Of a stretch of 64,000 nucleotides of DNA, positions 1 through 14,214 are shown one piece after another. This DNA is from Motacilla alba alba (lineage: Eukaryota > Chordata > Aves > Passeriformes > Motacillidae): assembly GCF_015832195.1 (NCBI RefSeq), contig NC_052017.1, forward strand, positions 10,058,790 through 10,122,789, given 5' to 3'. The position numbers were made by a program, and so were the translations under genes. Numbering within the stretch: position 1 is the stretch's first letter; each line of letters begins with the position of its first letter. Under the pieces are notes generated by a model that was not told the DNA's origin, did no database searches, and saw nothing but the letters and a program-made list of their open reading frames with translations.

Positions 1-3000
1 GGCTTGTTTTTTGCTTAAAATAAGTCAGTTTTGAGCTGTTCCCTTAGAAGAGAACTGGGAAGCTGAAGGGGTTTTTCTCCACTTGAGGCCCAGCTAAATC
101 CATATCTATAAATCTAGAGGCTCCTACAAGGATTGTGTCTGCAGCTAAAGGGGTGAAGGATCTGACACATTGCACACATACCTACAGAAATCATACAGTC
201 CTTCCGAAGCTTTATATGAGCTGGACATAAAGAAAAGAAAAGAGGTTAAAAACCAAATACAATCATGATTCTGTGCCAGGAAAGGCAGAAGCAGGGGAGA
301 GCGGGCAGTGAAATGATACCCAGCTTTAAGCAGAGATGGAATGGAAGCTGAGGGAGAAGAGGCTGCTGCCTGGGCTGAACATGAAGAAGGATGAAAAAAA
401 TCGTTCCTTCTTATATGTTCAAGTTGGAAAGCATCAGCTCTCACTCCTAGTGCTGGTCCCATGGACCATCACCTCCAAAACCCAGACAACTCTCTATCCA
501 GAGCAATGTTTTTTTCTGTGGTGCAAATCAAAAACTGAGCCTGAAGCACTGCTGCCTGCAAGCTCTAAATACAGGACACACAACTAGATTGGTTGTGGAT
601 TTCTTACCAGCACAAACCATCCTAGAGATAGTCAATGGGGTAGCCATGTGTAAAGCAAACCTTAAAAAAGATCTAGCTAATTTTAGATCAGGAGAGTCAA
701 CTTCCACGCCAAGCAATCACCCAGTGCTCCACAGCCCTTTCCCTCATGGTTTTCACATTTTTTTTCCAGTTCCCTCTGCATGAAAGTAGCCTTAATCCCC
801 CATGCTTCCTGAATGCCCCATCAAATACAAGTTATTCTACAAGCTTTACACATCACATAGCTTAAAATGTCATTAAACTCAAGAGAGTTTACTGCAGGGT
901 GCTCAGACCTGGGTTTTCAGAGGAGATGTTGAATAGGTAGTGCTAAGCAGGACTGTCTATTAATAAATTTGTTCAGCAAGTGCTCAGTTTAAGGTCTAAG
1001 TAGAAGATACATCATTCATTACTCCAAATGAAATCACTGACGAGACTTAAAAATAAAGACTTCTCCAAAGAAAGCAGAATATAGACTGCTATTTGCCCTT
1101 CATGCTAAATTAATAAACTACACAATTAAACACATGCAATTAACAGCCATTTATTATTTTTGCAGCATATTTTGGTAATTGATAATGTAGTATAAAAATC
1201 ATGAAAACTGTCTGGGGGTTCATTTGAGAGATTTATTAAAATTTTACATTGCCTTACAACAAGTACCACCAAAATGGAACAATGTCTACAGGAAAAAAAC
1301 TACAGACATTTAATTACTGAGCAAGGTTTTAATCAAACCTTTCTATTTTCCTTCATGGTAACAAAAGAGATGTTTCGGCACTGGGCCAGAAAGTAACTGT
1401 AAATTTGCATGTTCTTTGCTTCCGAAGAAAAGAGGTTAAAAATTCATCTTTAGCTCAATGTAGTAATTATTTAAAATCTCTGACACGAACTGTTGAAAAG
1501 TTAAATGTATTTAAAATTTAAATATGAAACAAAAAAAAATGTGATAACAATGAAAAAGGACCAGTTCTCCACAGGCTCTTTATGGATTAGTATTTTTCCT
1601 AACATCAGGTAAAGAGACTCCTAAAATATGGTATGGTTTTCAAACCCTCATCTCTCTGGGTCCTGCAGCCAGCCCAGCCCAGTGCAGAAAGTCTTGGCAC
1701 AAATTCTGCACACCATGGACTTCCAGTCAAGGAGTTTGCAAGTGAAACAGAAAATCTTCTGCATTTCTTCAGTTGTGGAGCATTTTAACTCCTTGGCATG
1801 GTTGGAGAAACTTCTTCCGTAACAGGAATGATCTGAACAGTCTTGCCTAATTATCAATACAGTGAAATCTATGCCCATGTAAGTGATCCACTGACATTTT
1901 CAGTGACAGATTCAGCCACATCTGGCCTGCTATATTGTGTTCTTCCAGCTGCAGCCTCTGCTTAAAAAAACGTATGAACTAAGCCAGCTGCAAAGCTCTA
2001 TTCTGCAGGTATTGCCAGTAGTTCAGACTTCCCCATCTCACAAACACATAGTCCTAACTGGTATAGAGCAGAGAAATAAAGTTCAAAAACTTTCTTGAGA
2101 GAAAAACTTGCCTAAAGAATTTGCAATGTTTTCTATGCTTTTTAAAGTACACAGATTTTGTCTAAGCACCATTCTATTCTTCCATTCTTGCATCACTGAG
2201 ATAACATCATAATCTTAGGGGGTTTTATTGATTTATTTTTTTTTAAGAAAAAGAGTGATTTATTTTCTAAGTAGGGCAACAAGGTAGGAAATTTCAAGAA
2301 AAACTAAGGGAAAAATTTGTCTAGCATCATCATAACTTGAGTTTGCACAATTTTTTACAGTCACTATGTACCCATTGATCAGAAAGATTTTAAATAATTC
2401 AAGTAAAAATTACATTACTACAAATGTAACACATATCAAGAGCACAACACTTGGCCAATGACTTTGAAAACAAAGCTTTAAGTTGTAACATGAGTTCTGA
2501 AAGAAAAGAAAATCAGCCAAAGTCACATTAGAGCAATTACCTTTAATACACTCCCATCTCCCAGAAACCTCCAGCAGTTACACCTTGTGCATTCAAGTGA
2601 GTTACTTCCACTCTCACAACTAATTTACAGAAGTTACTGAGGCTCCCTTGGGTGGGAAGAGGCTCATTCTCATAGATAATTTTGTTCCACTACTGCACAT
2701 TAACAGGTTTTGTACATTTAAATGTAGAAAAAAAACCTCTACTCTTCAGGAAAGACAATCTACGTGAGTCAATTTCTCAGCTGGATGTGTACAGTAAATG
2801 AAGGGAGCAGATCCTCATGGTGAGCAACCTCTGTGGGCAGCACAGGTCCCTCCACCCCAGGAGACACCTGCCTTCCTTCAGAGCAGCTTTCCACTCCCAG
2901 TCTTAACTCTCCTCCTCATTTCTGTACAAAAACACCATCATTTGTTTGCTCCCCTGACCCACTTACTCAATTGAACATCTTTTCCTTCTGGAAGCAACTT

Positions 3001-6000
3001 AACACTACTATAACAAGCTAAAAACAAGGCAAAGCTCTATACAAAGTGCAGCTGAAAAAAAAAGATACTTGGGATTTAAAATAAGATAAATTTTCAAAGT
3101 TTTCTAATGTATCTGGCAAAATGGGGTGTGCTTACGTTCCATGAACAGGAAATGGGCTGCAGTTTAAAATAACAATACTGGGAAAATAGTAAGAAGCAGA
3201 ATAGAAGAAGCAGAAGACCAAGTGAAAAGAGTTAAATCTGCAGTGCTTTAGGAAAGCAAACATGCACTGCAAGAGAGCCACCCTGACAGAGGCCATAATG
3301 CTCCAGGACAGCATTCCTGCTCCACCACTGGCACCAGCAGAGGAAGATGCTTAAGCTCATGCTTAAGCCCTCAGCTGACCCTGGTAGCTGCAGTTATCAG
3401 TCTGACAGCCTGCCATTCCAATTCAGCTGACAACAGCCAAGCACAAGCACAATATTCACATGCTTAAAATTAGTTGTGCTCAAGTGCTTCAAGGTATTGG
3501 TTCCATCTCCCATCTCATTGTTTAATTAACCCATCACGTTACTCGGGTCATTGGTATTTTTGAGCACCAAGGAAAGTTTAAATTACTGTCATAATTTGCT
3601 CCACTCTTCCTAAAAAATATAGCAGGAAGATGCTTTAAAATGACACAATGTTATGAACTATTTTGATGCATTTACCAGTTCTCAGTGTTTCAGCTAATTG
3701 CTGTCAACCGAGTCTGAGTGTATCTGCCAGCCAAAATGATAGCAGATATCAAGGCCTCACAGAAAATGTTCCTGCACTGCATGCTGCTATGGATGGCATG
3801 TGTGTGTGGCACTGTGACACCTCACGTGGTTAGATAGGACAAGTCAGTATATTTAAAGGTGTTAGAAGCTAATACATGTGCCAAACATCACGTGGTGGTC
3901 TGGCTGGCTTAGCTATGGTGAAGCCATCTTGCCTAAGAAACAGCTCGGCTTAAAGTTCTGCTGTTCACCTTGGCACAGCCTAAACTCCTGTAGTTCCTGT
4001 TCATTTCTGTGTAAATTTATTCCTGCAAGTTCAAAAGACACAGATGTCTGTTGGTGGGGGAGATAAGTATAGCGTAAATCAGAGCTCATGATTGCTGCTC
4101 TAGCACTGGATCAGGAATGAGATGCCATCAATCACAGAACCCGCGTGCTTCCAGCTTCACCTCCTGGAGGATCCAGTCCTTTCCTTCCTGAGCAGGCAAC
4201 AAATCAAAAATCACAGGGTCTTCACTTCCCTGATTAGAACATATTTCATCAAAACACACTGGAACTAACCACCAGGATTTAAGGATGATATCAACAGTTC
4301 ATTGCAATTGGAATGGGGGTGAAATCAGATCAGAGCACACTGGGGAGCTGGTTGTGTAATGGCTGTGTGCTATCAGGTTGTGCATTTCTATATTCAGGTC
4401 ATTTTATGCTTTCTATATCCCATAAAAGTTTTCTGTTTGATGTTTGTTTGGTTTGTTGTTTGTTTTTTTTATATATAACTTGGAGCATATAAATGAAAGT
4501 TTATAATAGGATTTAGCAATTTGGGAGAAAATAGCACAGTCAGGTATGTACTCACTTTATAAGAAACCAGTTTTGGCTTTGTTACTACATTTTTTCATTT
4601 CATAAATTTTACTGACTTTTTTTTCAATGAAGGATCCTACTGAAGCAAAAAATTCTACTTAGAATTGTTTATTAAAATTTTATTTTGCTGTCCTACTTTC
4701 AGACACTTTCAGACACACCAGTAAAATACAATCACACCTTCTCCCAGCACTACTTAAGTTCCTAAAGCAGCCCTTCCAAATGTGGAAATTTCTTTGATTG
4801 CTTTTTGCCCAGAATAAATATGAAAGCTGCTTAAGAGCTCAGAATTGCAAAACACTTGGTGCACTTCTACCAAGATTTTTTGAAGATGAAGGTGGGCTAG
4901 CCAAGTCTGCTGCCCTGAGCTGGCCAAATGTCAGGCAACTCTACCTGAGAGCAGGGTAGCCCCATCACTGCTGTGTGTCAAAGAGCACCTCCAGCTGCCT
5001 GCCAGGCAGGGTGTACAGCCAGCAGAGCCTCAACACACCCTCCAAAGCAGTTCTCCTCTAAAATCTATCACTAATAGCGCCCGCAAAGGCATTCCTTAGC
5101 TTACACTTCCCACTGAGAAATGAAAACCAAATTTCTTCTCTTTCACTGCTAAGCAAAGTTTTACAAAAAAAAAAAACCAAACCAAAACAACAAAAAAACC
5201 CCACCCAACAATGAAACCATATGGAGAGCAGAAAAACTGACCACAAACATTTTTTTCTAAGTTCAGGATGATCTAGAAGATCAATGGGACATAAATTATT
5301 TGTGAGCCAAGCTATTTCTGTAAACTCTACTGAATGTTACATCAAAGGCAAAGCAAAAAGCCCATAACAAGCAGATCAAAATAATTTCCCCTAACCTCCT
5401 TCAGTCACTGAATTCTCAGGTGTTTCTTCTAATAGAAATAAAAATATTTCTATCTGCGTCATTTCCAAACTGATGTTCATGATTTAAACTCATCACTCCT
5501 TACGTATTCAAGGTGACTCCAAAGTGTCATGATATTTTCTGTGTATGCTGCAACACACAGGCACAGTGTGGGGTATGGAAACTGCTATGTATGCTTTCCT
5601 TTATTACATCTTCACTTCATTTTGCTTTAAAAGTACTTTTTATATTACAGGATGCTGTTCACAGCTATAACCACAGCTCCATAATTTTGCAGCACAAAGT
5701 CCAAGGAGCAGCTTTCAAAATGCAAAATGAAGGGTCAGCTACTAGGCTGAAGTTTACAAGACAACACTAATTTTATGTAATTGGTGAACAGTGAAAATGG
5801 ATGGAAAAAACACTTTTCTGTTTACAACAGATTTGACATGACAGAAATAAACATTCCTGACCCTTCCTCATGCAAGTCCTTTTTGCCTGCTGAGAATCTC
5901 AGTGTTGGAGGCATTTCCAAAGATTAATGGAAAACTCAGCTCATACCAACCATGTGACTCTCCCTCCACAGGGCCCATGACACCTAGTCCAGGGTTCTCA

Positions 6001-6910
6001 ACTTTAAATAAGGATGTGTCCCACATCTCTGCTCTGGCAGGGGAAATTAAACACCAATTTTTACAGTGTTCCCCTCTACAACCCTTCTTTTTTCCTAAAA
6101 CAACTTTAAAAATAATTGGACACCAATAATTTGAAGGAAAAGCAAGCCAGTTACCCTGGAGAAAGTACCACAGGCATGCAATTTCATACAGTAAAACACA
6201 TTCTCTATTTGTATAAGTGCTCAGGAAACTAATGCTAAAAATTAGAATTTTGCTGTTTGTCTACATCATACACAGTAACATTGCCTTAACATCTTGCTCT
6301 CATTTTTAATCATCAGTAAAAACTCAGATAAAGTTATGTTTGTTTCCTTCACTTGTGGTTGAAAAGAAGAGCACATTTGTTTTTAACTGGATTATTGGCT
6401 TTTGTCAAAACTTGTTAAACCAATTCTGAATCCTTTCCTACTTCTGAATGCCTCAAGGCCTTCTGTAATTAGGGTGCTGCTGGAGTGCCAAGGGGCAAAA
6501 GGAAAATTGCTGGTTTGGAGCACCTTGGACAGACAAGGTCACTTTTGGTGGCAGGGTACAAAAAATCCATCTTCTTGCTATCTAAGCTTCAAGGAAATAA
6601 TACTTCCTAAATGTCTGAAAACATGCAAACTTTAACCAGCTAAGAAAAGATACAGTTAATTAGTCCTGTTGAGCTGTAAGCTGGTATTGCCAACAGCAGG
6701 TGGACCTGGATGTCAACTCTGTGTCCCAAAGTCCTGTGGTACCTGTTCCTGTTCCTCCAATCAGCATTATATTACAATTCTGGCTGTTGCCATCTGGCAA
6801 AACTGTTTGAGTCCAGATTTCACAAATCCCTGTTGTTCTTAATTATTTGAGGCATATTCTGTAAGCATACAAATTATCATGCCAAATCATTTAATTTACT
6901 ATATCTAAAT

Positions 6911-6931
6911 TATATTATTATATTATTATTA
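6911..6931. repeat. Short TAT/TTA-type microsatellite
   Basis: An imperfect run of TAT/ATT trinucleotides in an A/T-rich stretch. It is short and probably of low mutability. No function is implied. Confidence 0.7.
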
Positions 6932-7564
6932 ATTTCACAGAAAAATCTTGGAAGTCACTGCACAATTCAGGTCCACAACACATATCAGTGTGCATGGCAT
7001 ACGTTACAATTAGCTGGCTTTAGTTATTTTCCTTTTGACTTGTTTTAAAGTTTCACAGGAACAGAAAAGTTGCAGCTAAGCTTTGTCCCTTACCACTCAA
7101 GAGCTACCTCCAGCACACTCACCAGCCCAAAAGGCAGCCCAGTGTTTATATTGAAATTTATAGTTGTATGTTTCTATTTTTACTATATTCAGTACAAAAT
7201 TAACACCAGCATTACACAATAAACACCATTGTACATGTGGGCATTCTTGCTTTAGGAAAACTTGACTTCTCATGATGTCTGCACCCATTTAAGTGTGCAC
7301 AATCACCTAAGCATCATTTTCAATTTCAATAAAAGCACGTATATGAGGATTAGACTGCTATGAACACTGCAGTGCAGATCTAAATAACTCAGTCTGCCAA
7401 ACTAGTGTTACTATGGAAACAAAACTAATGTACTGTGACCACAGCTCTGACTGCATTACTTAAGACCATCTGGTTAAAACAAATATTTTCGTGGCACAGT
7501 ATTTGTTCTTAATTGTGTACTGATCCTTTTTCTTTTTTTTTTTAACATGCACAAATATATTAAC

Positions 7565-7581
7565 TTTTTTTTTTTTTTTTT
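7565..7581. repeat. 17-T homopolymer
   Basis: An uninterrupted T run, preceded about 20 bases earlier by another T-rich run (about 7,533-7,542). Read on the minus strand it is a poly-A tract, but no gene-like sequence lies beside it, so a retroposed tail is not supported. Confidence 0.8.
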
Positions 7582-8266
7582 ACTATACTCTGTTCAGGTT
7601 TTCACAACACTGCACATGATTTTAGTTATATTTAACATTCTCATGAATAAACCCACATCTCTAAGTTAAGCAAGACTGGATGAAGGTTAACAGTCTGAAG
7701 TTCCCTGCTCTCTTGCACCACGTTTTAGAAGAGGTATTTTTTCATATTCCTGCATCACAGCACCACTGAAAAAAAACCACTTTAGGCCATCTGTTCTCCC
7801 TGGGAATGCAATGGTGCTGTAAAGGAAAGCTGAGCAATGAGCTCCCATCCACCCATCCCAGCTCCCTGACTGCTCTGAGGCTGCAAAGCACCTTCCAAGC
7901 CCATTGGCAGCTCCTCCAGCAGCGCCCTGCTAGAAAGAGGCAGAGCACTTCCAACTTTGAAGCATTTTTCAGAATAATAACTCACTGCCTGTCTCCAGCC
8001 TGGGGAAATTTAATATTCTGAACTGAGATGTGTCACTGCAGATATAGTTCAGATAAGAAATCAGATGCTTTTGTGGCAAAATCCAGATTGACCAGCAGCA
8101 ATACCAACACAGAAAGGTGAGGATCACTTTTCCTATCTGTTTCTAAAACTGGAAAGATTATTTTATTCCAGGGAAACAGTAAATTAAGGAACTAGTGAAC
8201 AAGTAGACCAGTTGTGCATTTCAGTGTTTCTACAGAACTGCAATGTTTAGTTCCTACTTAACAGGG

Positions 8267-8268
8267 TG

Positions 8269-8299
<31 letters not shown>

Positions 8300-8308
8300 G
8301 TATGTATT
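8267..8308. repeat. Compound TA / TATG microsatellite
   Basis: About nine TA units (8,269-8,286) run directly into five TATG units (8,285-8,304). The junction is exact, which fits slippage with one founding base change (A to G) that then spread as a tetramer. It is likely to vary in length between individuals. Confidence 0.95.
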
Positions 8309-11300
8309 AATGGTGGGGGTTTTCAGGGGGTTTTATTAGTTCAATTTATAACCAACCAAGTGAGAGCAGGGTAATGAGAGATGGAACAAAACTTTAAAAC
8401 ACCTTGCCTACATCCCTCCCTTCTTCCCAGGCCTAATTTCACTCCTGAATTCTCCACGTTCTCCCCTGCAATGGCACAGGGGAATAGAGAATGGGGCTTG
8501 TGATCAGTGTATCCACAGAAAAATAAGTCAGCTCCACAATCCAAGTTTGTCTGGTTTTTGCAAGCTCCATAGAATAACCATTGCAAGGACAGGTTTCCAG
8601 GCTGCCTCCTTGAACTGCTTTATAAATCTGAGGATGTATGACTTGAGAAGAACTGAACACAGTTGGTTTTCCAATGATGAAAGGAACTAAATGCTGTCCA
8701 TTATGACAACGAGGCTTTTCTGGCTCTCCAGTCCCTAACATAGTTGATTTTCCAATGATGAAATAACTAAATGTTGTCTATTATAAGAAGGCTTTTCTGG
8801 CTCTCCAGTCCCTGGCCAAGGAGGTAGATTCATGCTCTTGGCCTCAGCTTGGGCGTTCCCTAAAGGTAAGACTTGGAGAGGCAGATTTCTGGTGGCATGG
8901 ATTATCCATGCTGCTGGAGGTGTGGAAAGTGCAGGTTGTTAGTGGTGAAGGGACCTGCAATCTTTAGGCAGCTCTGTTGTGAGACCTGCAGTCAGGAGGG
9001 CAGGGAGAGGGCTCTGCCTAGGAAAGGCAGCAAAGACAACACTTCCCTTTGCTCAGCAGGAACTGCTGCTCCATCAATGCAGCTGCAGGCACTTCTGGCA
9101 AGAGCTGTGGTAAACGCACGGCAGCTTTCAGGAATTTTGGATGATACCATCAAGAAAACTCAGAACAATTATTCTACTGCTCTATTTGCTTGCATGTCCA
9201 TCTGCACATTTTATCTGGGCACACCATCATGACATGTGGGAACTTGTAAGGTCTCAAATTACACAAGGTTTTGTATTCTCATCTTGGAAACCATGGCAGA
9301 AAGTTAAGAATTCAGCTAGAGCCACCACCTCTTTATGAAATATACATCTAAGGAAAATATTCATGGCCTAAATTATGTGCTTCTGAAGGCCACCAGAGGA
9401 GATAGAAGAAGGAAAGTAGCTCTCAGTACACAGCTCCTTCAGATTCCCCAGGGCAAAGCTTTTTGGAACAACTTTTGCTCAATCCTGCCAATATTTCACC
9501 TTTTTTTTTTTCCTAATTGAGAAAATGATGGGAAGAAGATTATTTTTTTTAAGGATCATGAATATTAAGGAAGCACAATCTTGCTAGTTCATAATTACAG
9601 CCTTGTATCAGATTGCCAACCAGTCAAGCATTTCTTATCATTAAGAAATGGATAATTGCAGCAGGAGATGATTGAAGGAAATCAGCCAGTCTCTCTAACA
9701 AAATAATCTATGTCACCATTTATCAGATGTGTATAGGAAAGTGAGCATCAAATTCTGGCTAAAGGTTCCACAAAAACATGCCAGGAACTAAAAGCAATAT
9801 AATTAAGAGGTGATTAGAGAAGAGCTTTACCTACAGCAGGGTGTGCAAAGCACCACACCTCCTCATGCCACACACAGACCACCAGGAGCTCCCGTTGTGG
9901 CTGCTAGGAAAGCATCCTCACAGGGAACACTTCCAAAGGGATCTGCTAGCAAGGTGGGAGCCACCAGCCTCCCTTCTACAGCCAAGAGCTACACAAACAT
10001 CCAACCATGTGTGCACAGAGCTGCCTCTGACCTCAGGGCTGCCCTCGCCGCTCCTCCAGTGGTGAGCGTCAAAGAAATATTAAAATAAACTTGCTCCTCC
10101 AAATCTGATAATTGATGCTGGAGTTGCTGCCATGTGATGACTTGTTAAAGAGATAGGAAATAGGAAAGGGGAGCTACTCTGACTCCAAGGCTGTTAAAAG
10201 CTGAATTCTGCTTGGCTGACAGAAAAAAAAAAAGTAAAATAAGTTCTGCGCTACAGGTGATCTGAGGGTAGGTAACTAAGAGAGCAGGATAGGGAAAATC
10301 TCCAGCAGTATTTATCATCTTTGCAATACCACATAAATAAGCAGAATACTTAACAAAAGAAATCCTGTTACACTTAACTATCTTTCCATTAATGACTGAC
10401 ATCATTTATGCCATGACTTAATTACATGTCATGTCCTAGTATGAGTTTCACAAAATGTAAACAGTGTTACTTTGGGACACAGCATCCACAAGTCCAGCAC
10501 GGCAGAGAAGGAGGGAAATGTCAAAAGATCTAATTTCTGCATATTCCCCCTCCACAATACAACAAGGGTCACCCACCTTCAGACTAAATTTATGGAATCA
10601 AATTTCTTTGGACTTAGAAGAATATCCTACAGATTCCTCAAGTCCGTTGAAAATATATCGGGTTTTAGCATATCAGAACACGGATGTGACTAAATTTCTA
10701 GTCCAGTTTGGCAACCATCCCAGTACTGGTGTGATGACAAAATCAGATCAGCTCTGATTCCTCCTGACACTCGGCTTTGATGTGACAAGCTCCGATATGA
10801 GAAGGTCCCATATTTCAGCCGCTGTTTCAGGTGAGCTCCCCTGTTGTGAGGATGATGAAGATAATAAATTCTGTGGGCAGAGCACGAGGAAAGTGCAAGG
10901 CTCACCTGGCCAGCTCAGCTCTGCAGTCTCTGCCACGAAGGGTGTCTGCACAGCAAGACTGACCCCAGCTCTGCCCACTCCTGGCCCTCCAGCAGGGAGC
11001 TCCAGCTTCCCTGGAGATGAGAGACAACCTGTCCCAGCCTTTGCCATCAGCTCTACTACCTCTGGCCCTTGGACTTTCCACCTGTCCTTCTCTGACTCTA
11101 AATCTCACTCTGCATTCCTCGTTCCTAAGGGAATGTATTTAAAAAACAAATCCTGATTGCAACTTATCTCCAGAGTCCACACCTTGAGTCACCCCATGAA
11201 GGTGTGAACATATGCTTATGTGGATGAACACACAACATGAATTTTTGCATCACTGCCCTCTCTTTTCTTCTTCTCTGCTGCTTCTCACCACCTCACTTTA

Positions 11301-14214
11301 GACTGTGAACACTTCAGTCCACATAGCAGGTCTTGCCATGTCTGGGAAAAAACTCATTTCTGTCCCAATTCCATTTTCATGTACCTTTCTTGCTTGTTGT
11401 GTTCTCTTTGTATACATGTCACTACCAACAGCCTGATTAACTCAATTTCTGGTAAACTGTTTTTGCAAGGGAGAAGAAGAAACAATACAGTGAAAGTAAA
11501 GGAGAATCTGTACTAAAGAAGTACCTTATAAGATTAACATTATTGGATTTGGACTGAAGGATTTTAGACAACGCCATGTCACGGTTGATTCCTTTGCAAA
11601 ACAAAACACATTTTCACCCAACAGCCAGAACCTCTGCCTGGACTCAAACTCAACTTGTTCCTCTTCATCTTAGATGAAGAACTTGCCTAAAGCATCCCTC
11701 CAGTTTCACTGGGGCATATACACAGCACTAAGGGTTTTTAATAGGATTACTACACTGGTCCTGGAGAATAAAGAGAATAGATGCACACATGAATAGCTGA
11801 GGACTCAAGTTTACTTGCATATAAACAGAATTCAAAATCCTTCAGTAGCAATTCTATGAGAAGTAAAACTTCCTAACCCCTAAAGACATGAGTTTTAGAA
11901 ATTACATACATATATATGAATTGTTTGCTCCTCCATTTTCACTTTTCATGCATATGAAAATATCTGCAGATTCCTAACTTCAAAAATCAGATACAACCTC
12001 ACAGACAGTATATGGAAATTTCCCTTTTTTTCATAATAAAATGGGAACATGTAATTTCTAGTAACTTATAATATCTGTAAGCACATTTAATAAGCACAAG
12101 AAGTGCCTACTTAAGCAAAAATTTTGGATACCCTAATCCAGAAGCCTACACTTGGACCACCCATTGTTTAATAACATGCCTTTGGCAAGCTCTGTTGATT
12201 CTTGCTAAGAATACTTTCTTTAAAATAGAAAAAGATTAACAAAAAGTTAAATCTTCAGTGCTTGACACATGAAGATCACCAAGGAAACTGTACTTATTTG
12301 ACTCAAGGAGAACAGTGCTTAGATTTAAGGACAAAGCATGCATGGGATTCTTCATGAGCTTTGTTTTGCTAGCATTGAAATGGAGCATATCTAAACCCAG
12401 ACCTTCACCTTCTAAAATATATTTTTAAATGCTTAACATACTTATGCCCCACAATACATATAGAGATGACCCAAATGTGTAGGTACTAATAAAAATTATT
12501 TATGGCAGTCCTTCCAAACACACTTCTTTCTTCTTTTCATTCGCTTGAGGTACCACTTGGGTAATTCTAGGAGAATCTACCTCAGCAACCTGGACAAGTG
12601 CTCCAGCTCCATCTGAGGGAAAAGCAGCCACATCAGTCTAATTTACAGCCTGGTCTACATTTGTCTCCATTCCTCTGCATTCAAGTATGTTGTCTTTCAA
12701 AAAACCCCCACTTTTTCCCCCCTCATTCTTTCCTTTTCCTTTGAGTAAAACACTTTCCAAATAGAACGTGAAATTAAAAGCTCTTCATGTCAATTCAGCT
12801 TTCATTTTCCTGTAAATTATTTGCTGTTGACAATCTAAATGTATGTTTTAAAGAAATTTCACTATTTCAACATTTGATGCTTCAGTTTTACATACTTCAT
12901 TTTATATTAATAAATAAAGAAAAAAAAGAAGAAGAATCCAATGTCTCCCCTTGAACTTTTCAGTTAAATCCCTAAGTGACACACCCAGGGAGTTGCTTGC
13001 TTGAGGCACGGAACACAATTAGGGTAAATGCAGGCATGTCCAAGTGTCCAGAGGTATCTATTTCTGACTGTTAACATTCCATGGAGTTTCTTGCTCTATT
13101 ATAAACTTGAGCTCTGCCACAGAGCTCACAGCTACCTTAGTAAGCAAAAGCTATTTGATATCATTAACTGCAACAGCATTTTCATTTTGCTAGAATTGAC
13201 TGGAATGGCTGCAGGAAGCCCTTATCTGCAGTCCAACATGACTCCATCAGTTTTCATGATATCCTAAATCAAGTTTTGAGGAGACTATTAACAAGAAATG
13301 TAAATACCTGCCCTTGGACTATCTCCATGGTTCACATACCATGCTGCAATCCTTTCACCCAGACATTAACAGAATAATCTGTATTTTAAAACTCCCAGTT
13401 CCTAACACAAGGAATACAACCTGATGGCAGAAGTAATGGACAGAAAAATGGAAACAAGGTGGAGAAGAAGAGTCAAGGTGACTAGTAGAAATAAAATATA
13501 AAGGTACAACTGAAAGCAAACATTTGCATTACTTTTTTTTCTTAAATTCTCTTCGGCCAGAATTTCTTGTTCAGTACTTGTAATTCATATATGCTGCACA
13601 AAACAGTCACATGATCATCACCCTAGCACATAATGTTAAATGTGCTGTAGGTGTTGGTCTCAAAGCTCTTCCCCCCTGGTGTTAGGCAATCACACCTCCT
13701 TTTAGACACTGTCCTGCCCATTCAGTCTGGCAAAGGAGATTAGTGCTGGGCCTCAGCCCTGGCTACAGCTGCTAAAAGGAAGGAGCAATGGCAGCAGGAG
13801 CCCTATCCCTGTATTTAATAGGAGGGACCCATAAAGTCAAAGAGGAATTAGTGACAAATCAGGTCTGCTGATTAAACTATTGCCAAAATAATCTCTGTTT
13901 GCTAGAGAACATGTAAATCAGAAATCACCCAAGAAGAAGGACAGCAAACTGGGAAGGTGTTTGCCCACATATCTGAGCTGCAGAGGTAATGAAGACCCTA
14001 GACCTGACTCTCAACCAGACAGCTCCCATCATCATCAAGCATGTAACATGACTACAAAAAGAACTATTTCTCTAGAGTTATCTTTCTCCTGAACTTTTCC
14101 TTACTGTTTGGAGGAGGTTTTGGTGTAGGAGAAGGGCAGAGGACTGAGTACATTTGATACATGGACTTTGCTTTAAGGCACATGGCTGAACTGGTGAGAC
14201 AGGAACTACAAAAA
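8309..14214. other. Gene-free stretch, mostly unique
   Basis: No gene is supportable. The stretch holds the 8.66-8.81 kb tandem duplication and a moderately GC-rich patch at about 10,780-11,110, where open frames run on both strands at once. That two-strand pattern comes from low stop density and is not evidence of coding. The rest is A/T-rich with no recognisable repeat family. Confidence 0.55.
8661..8813. repeat. Diverged tandem duplication, 81-bp spacing
   Basis: Unit 1 (8,661-8,736) and unit 2 (8,742-8,813) start 81 bases apart. They share the segment beginning AGTTG-TTTTCCAATGATGAAA and the segment GGCTTTTCTGGCTCTCCAGT, near its end. Unit 2 has a few substitutions and small deletions, so the duplication is not recent. 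Each copy ends in a pyrimidine-rich CTCTCCAG that looks like a splice acceptor. A donor-like AAG|GTAAGA follows at about 8,863, but no protein family is recognisable between them. Confidence 0.9.

Larger units (their letters stand above)
1..8266. other. Gene-free A/T-rich stretch
   Basis: I see no coding gene here. Open frames are all short (about 120 codons or fewer) and without recognisable domains, on both strands. The sequence is mostly unique and A/T-rich, with short homopolymer runs (for example around 5,165-5,176 and 7,538-7,581). Two sub-blocks look less random: 1,080-1,260, dense in TAAT-type homeodomain cores, and about 3,640-3,840, which is balanced in composition. It could be intron or intergenic sequence, and the sequence alone does not separate the two. 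Confidence 0.6.

Noticed and set aside
5258..5290. CR1 tail, because of GATGATCTAGAAGATC
   Set aside because: Only a short match to the 'GATGATCT' phrase, with no flanking CR1 sequence on either side.
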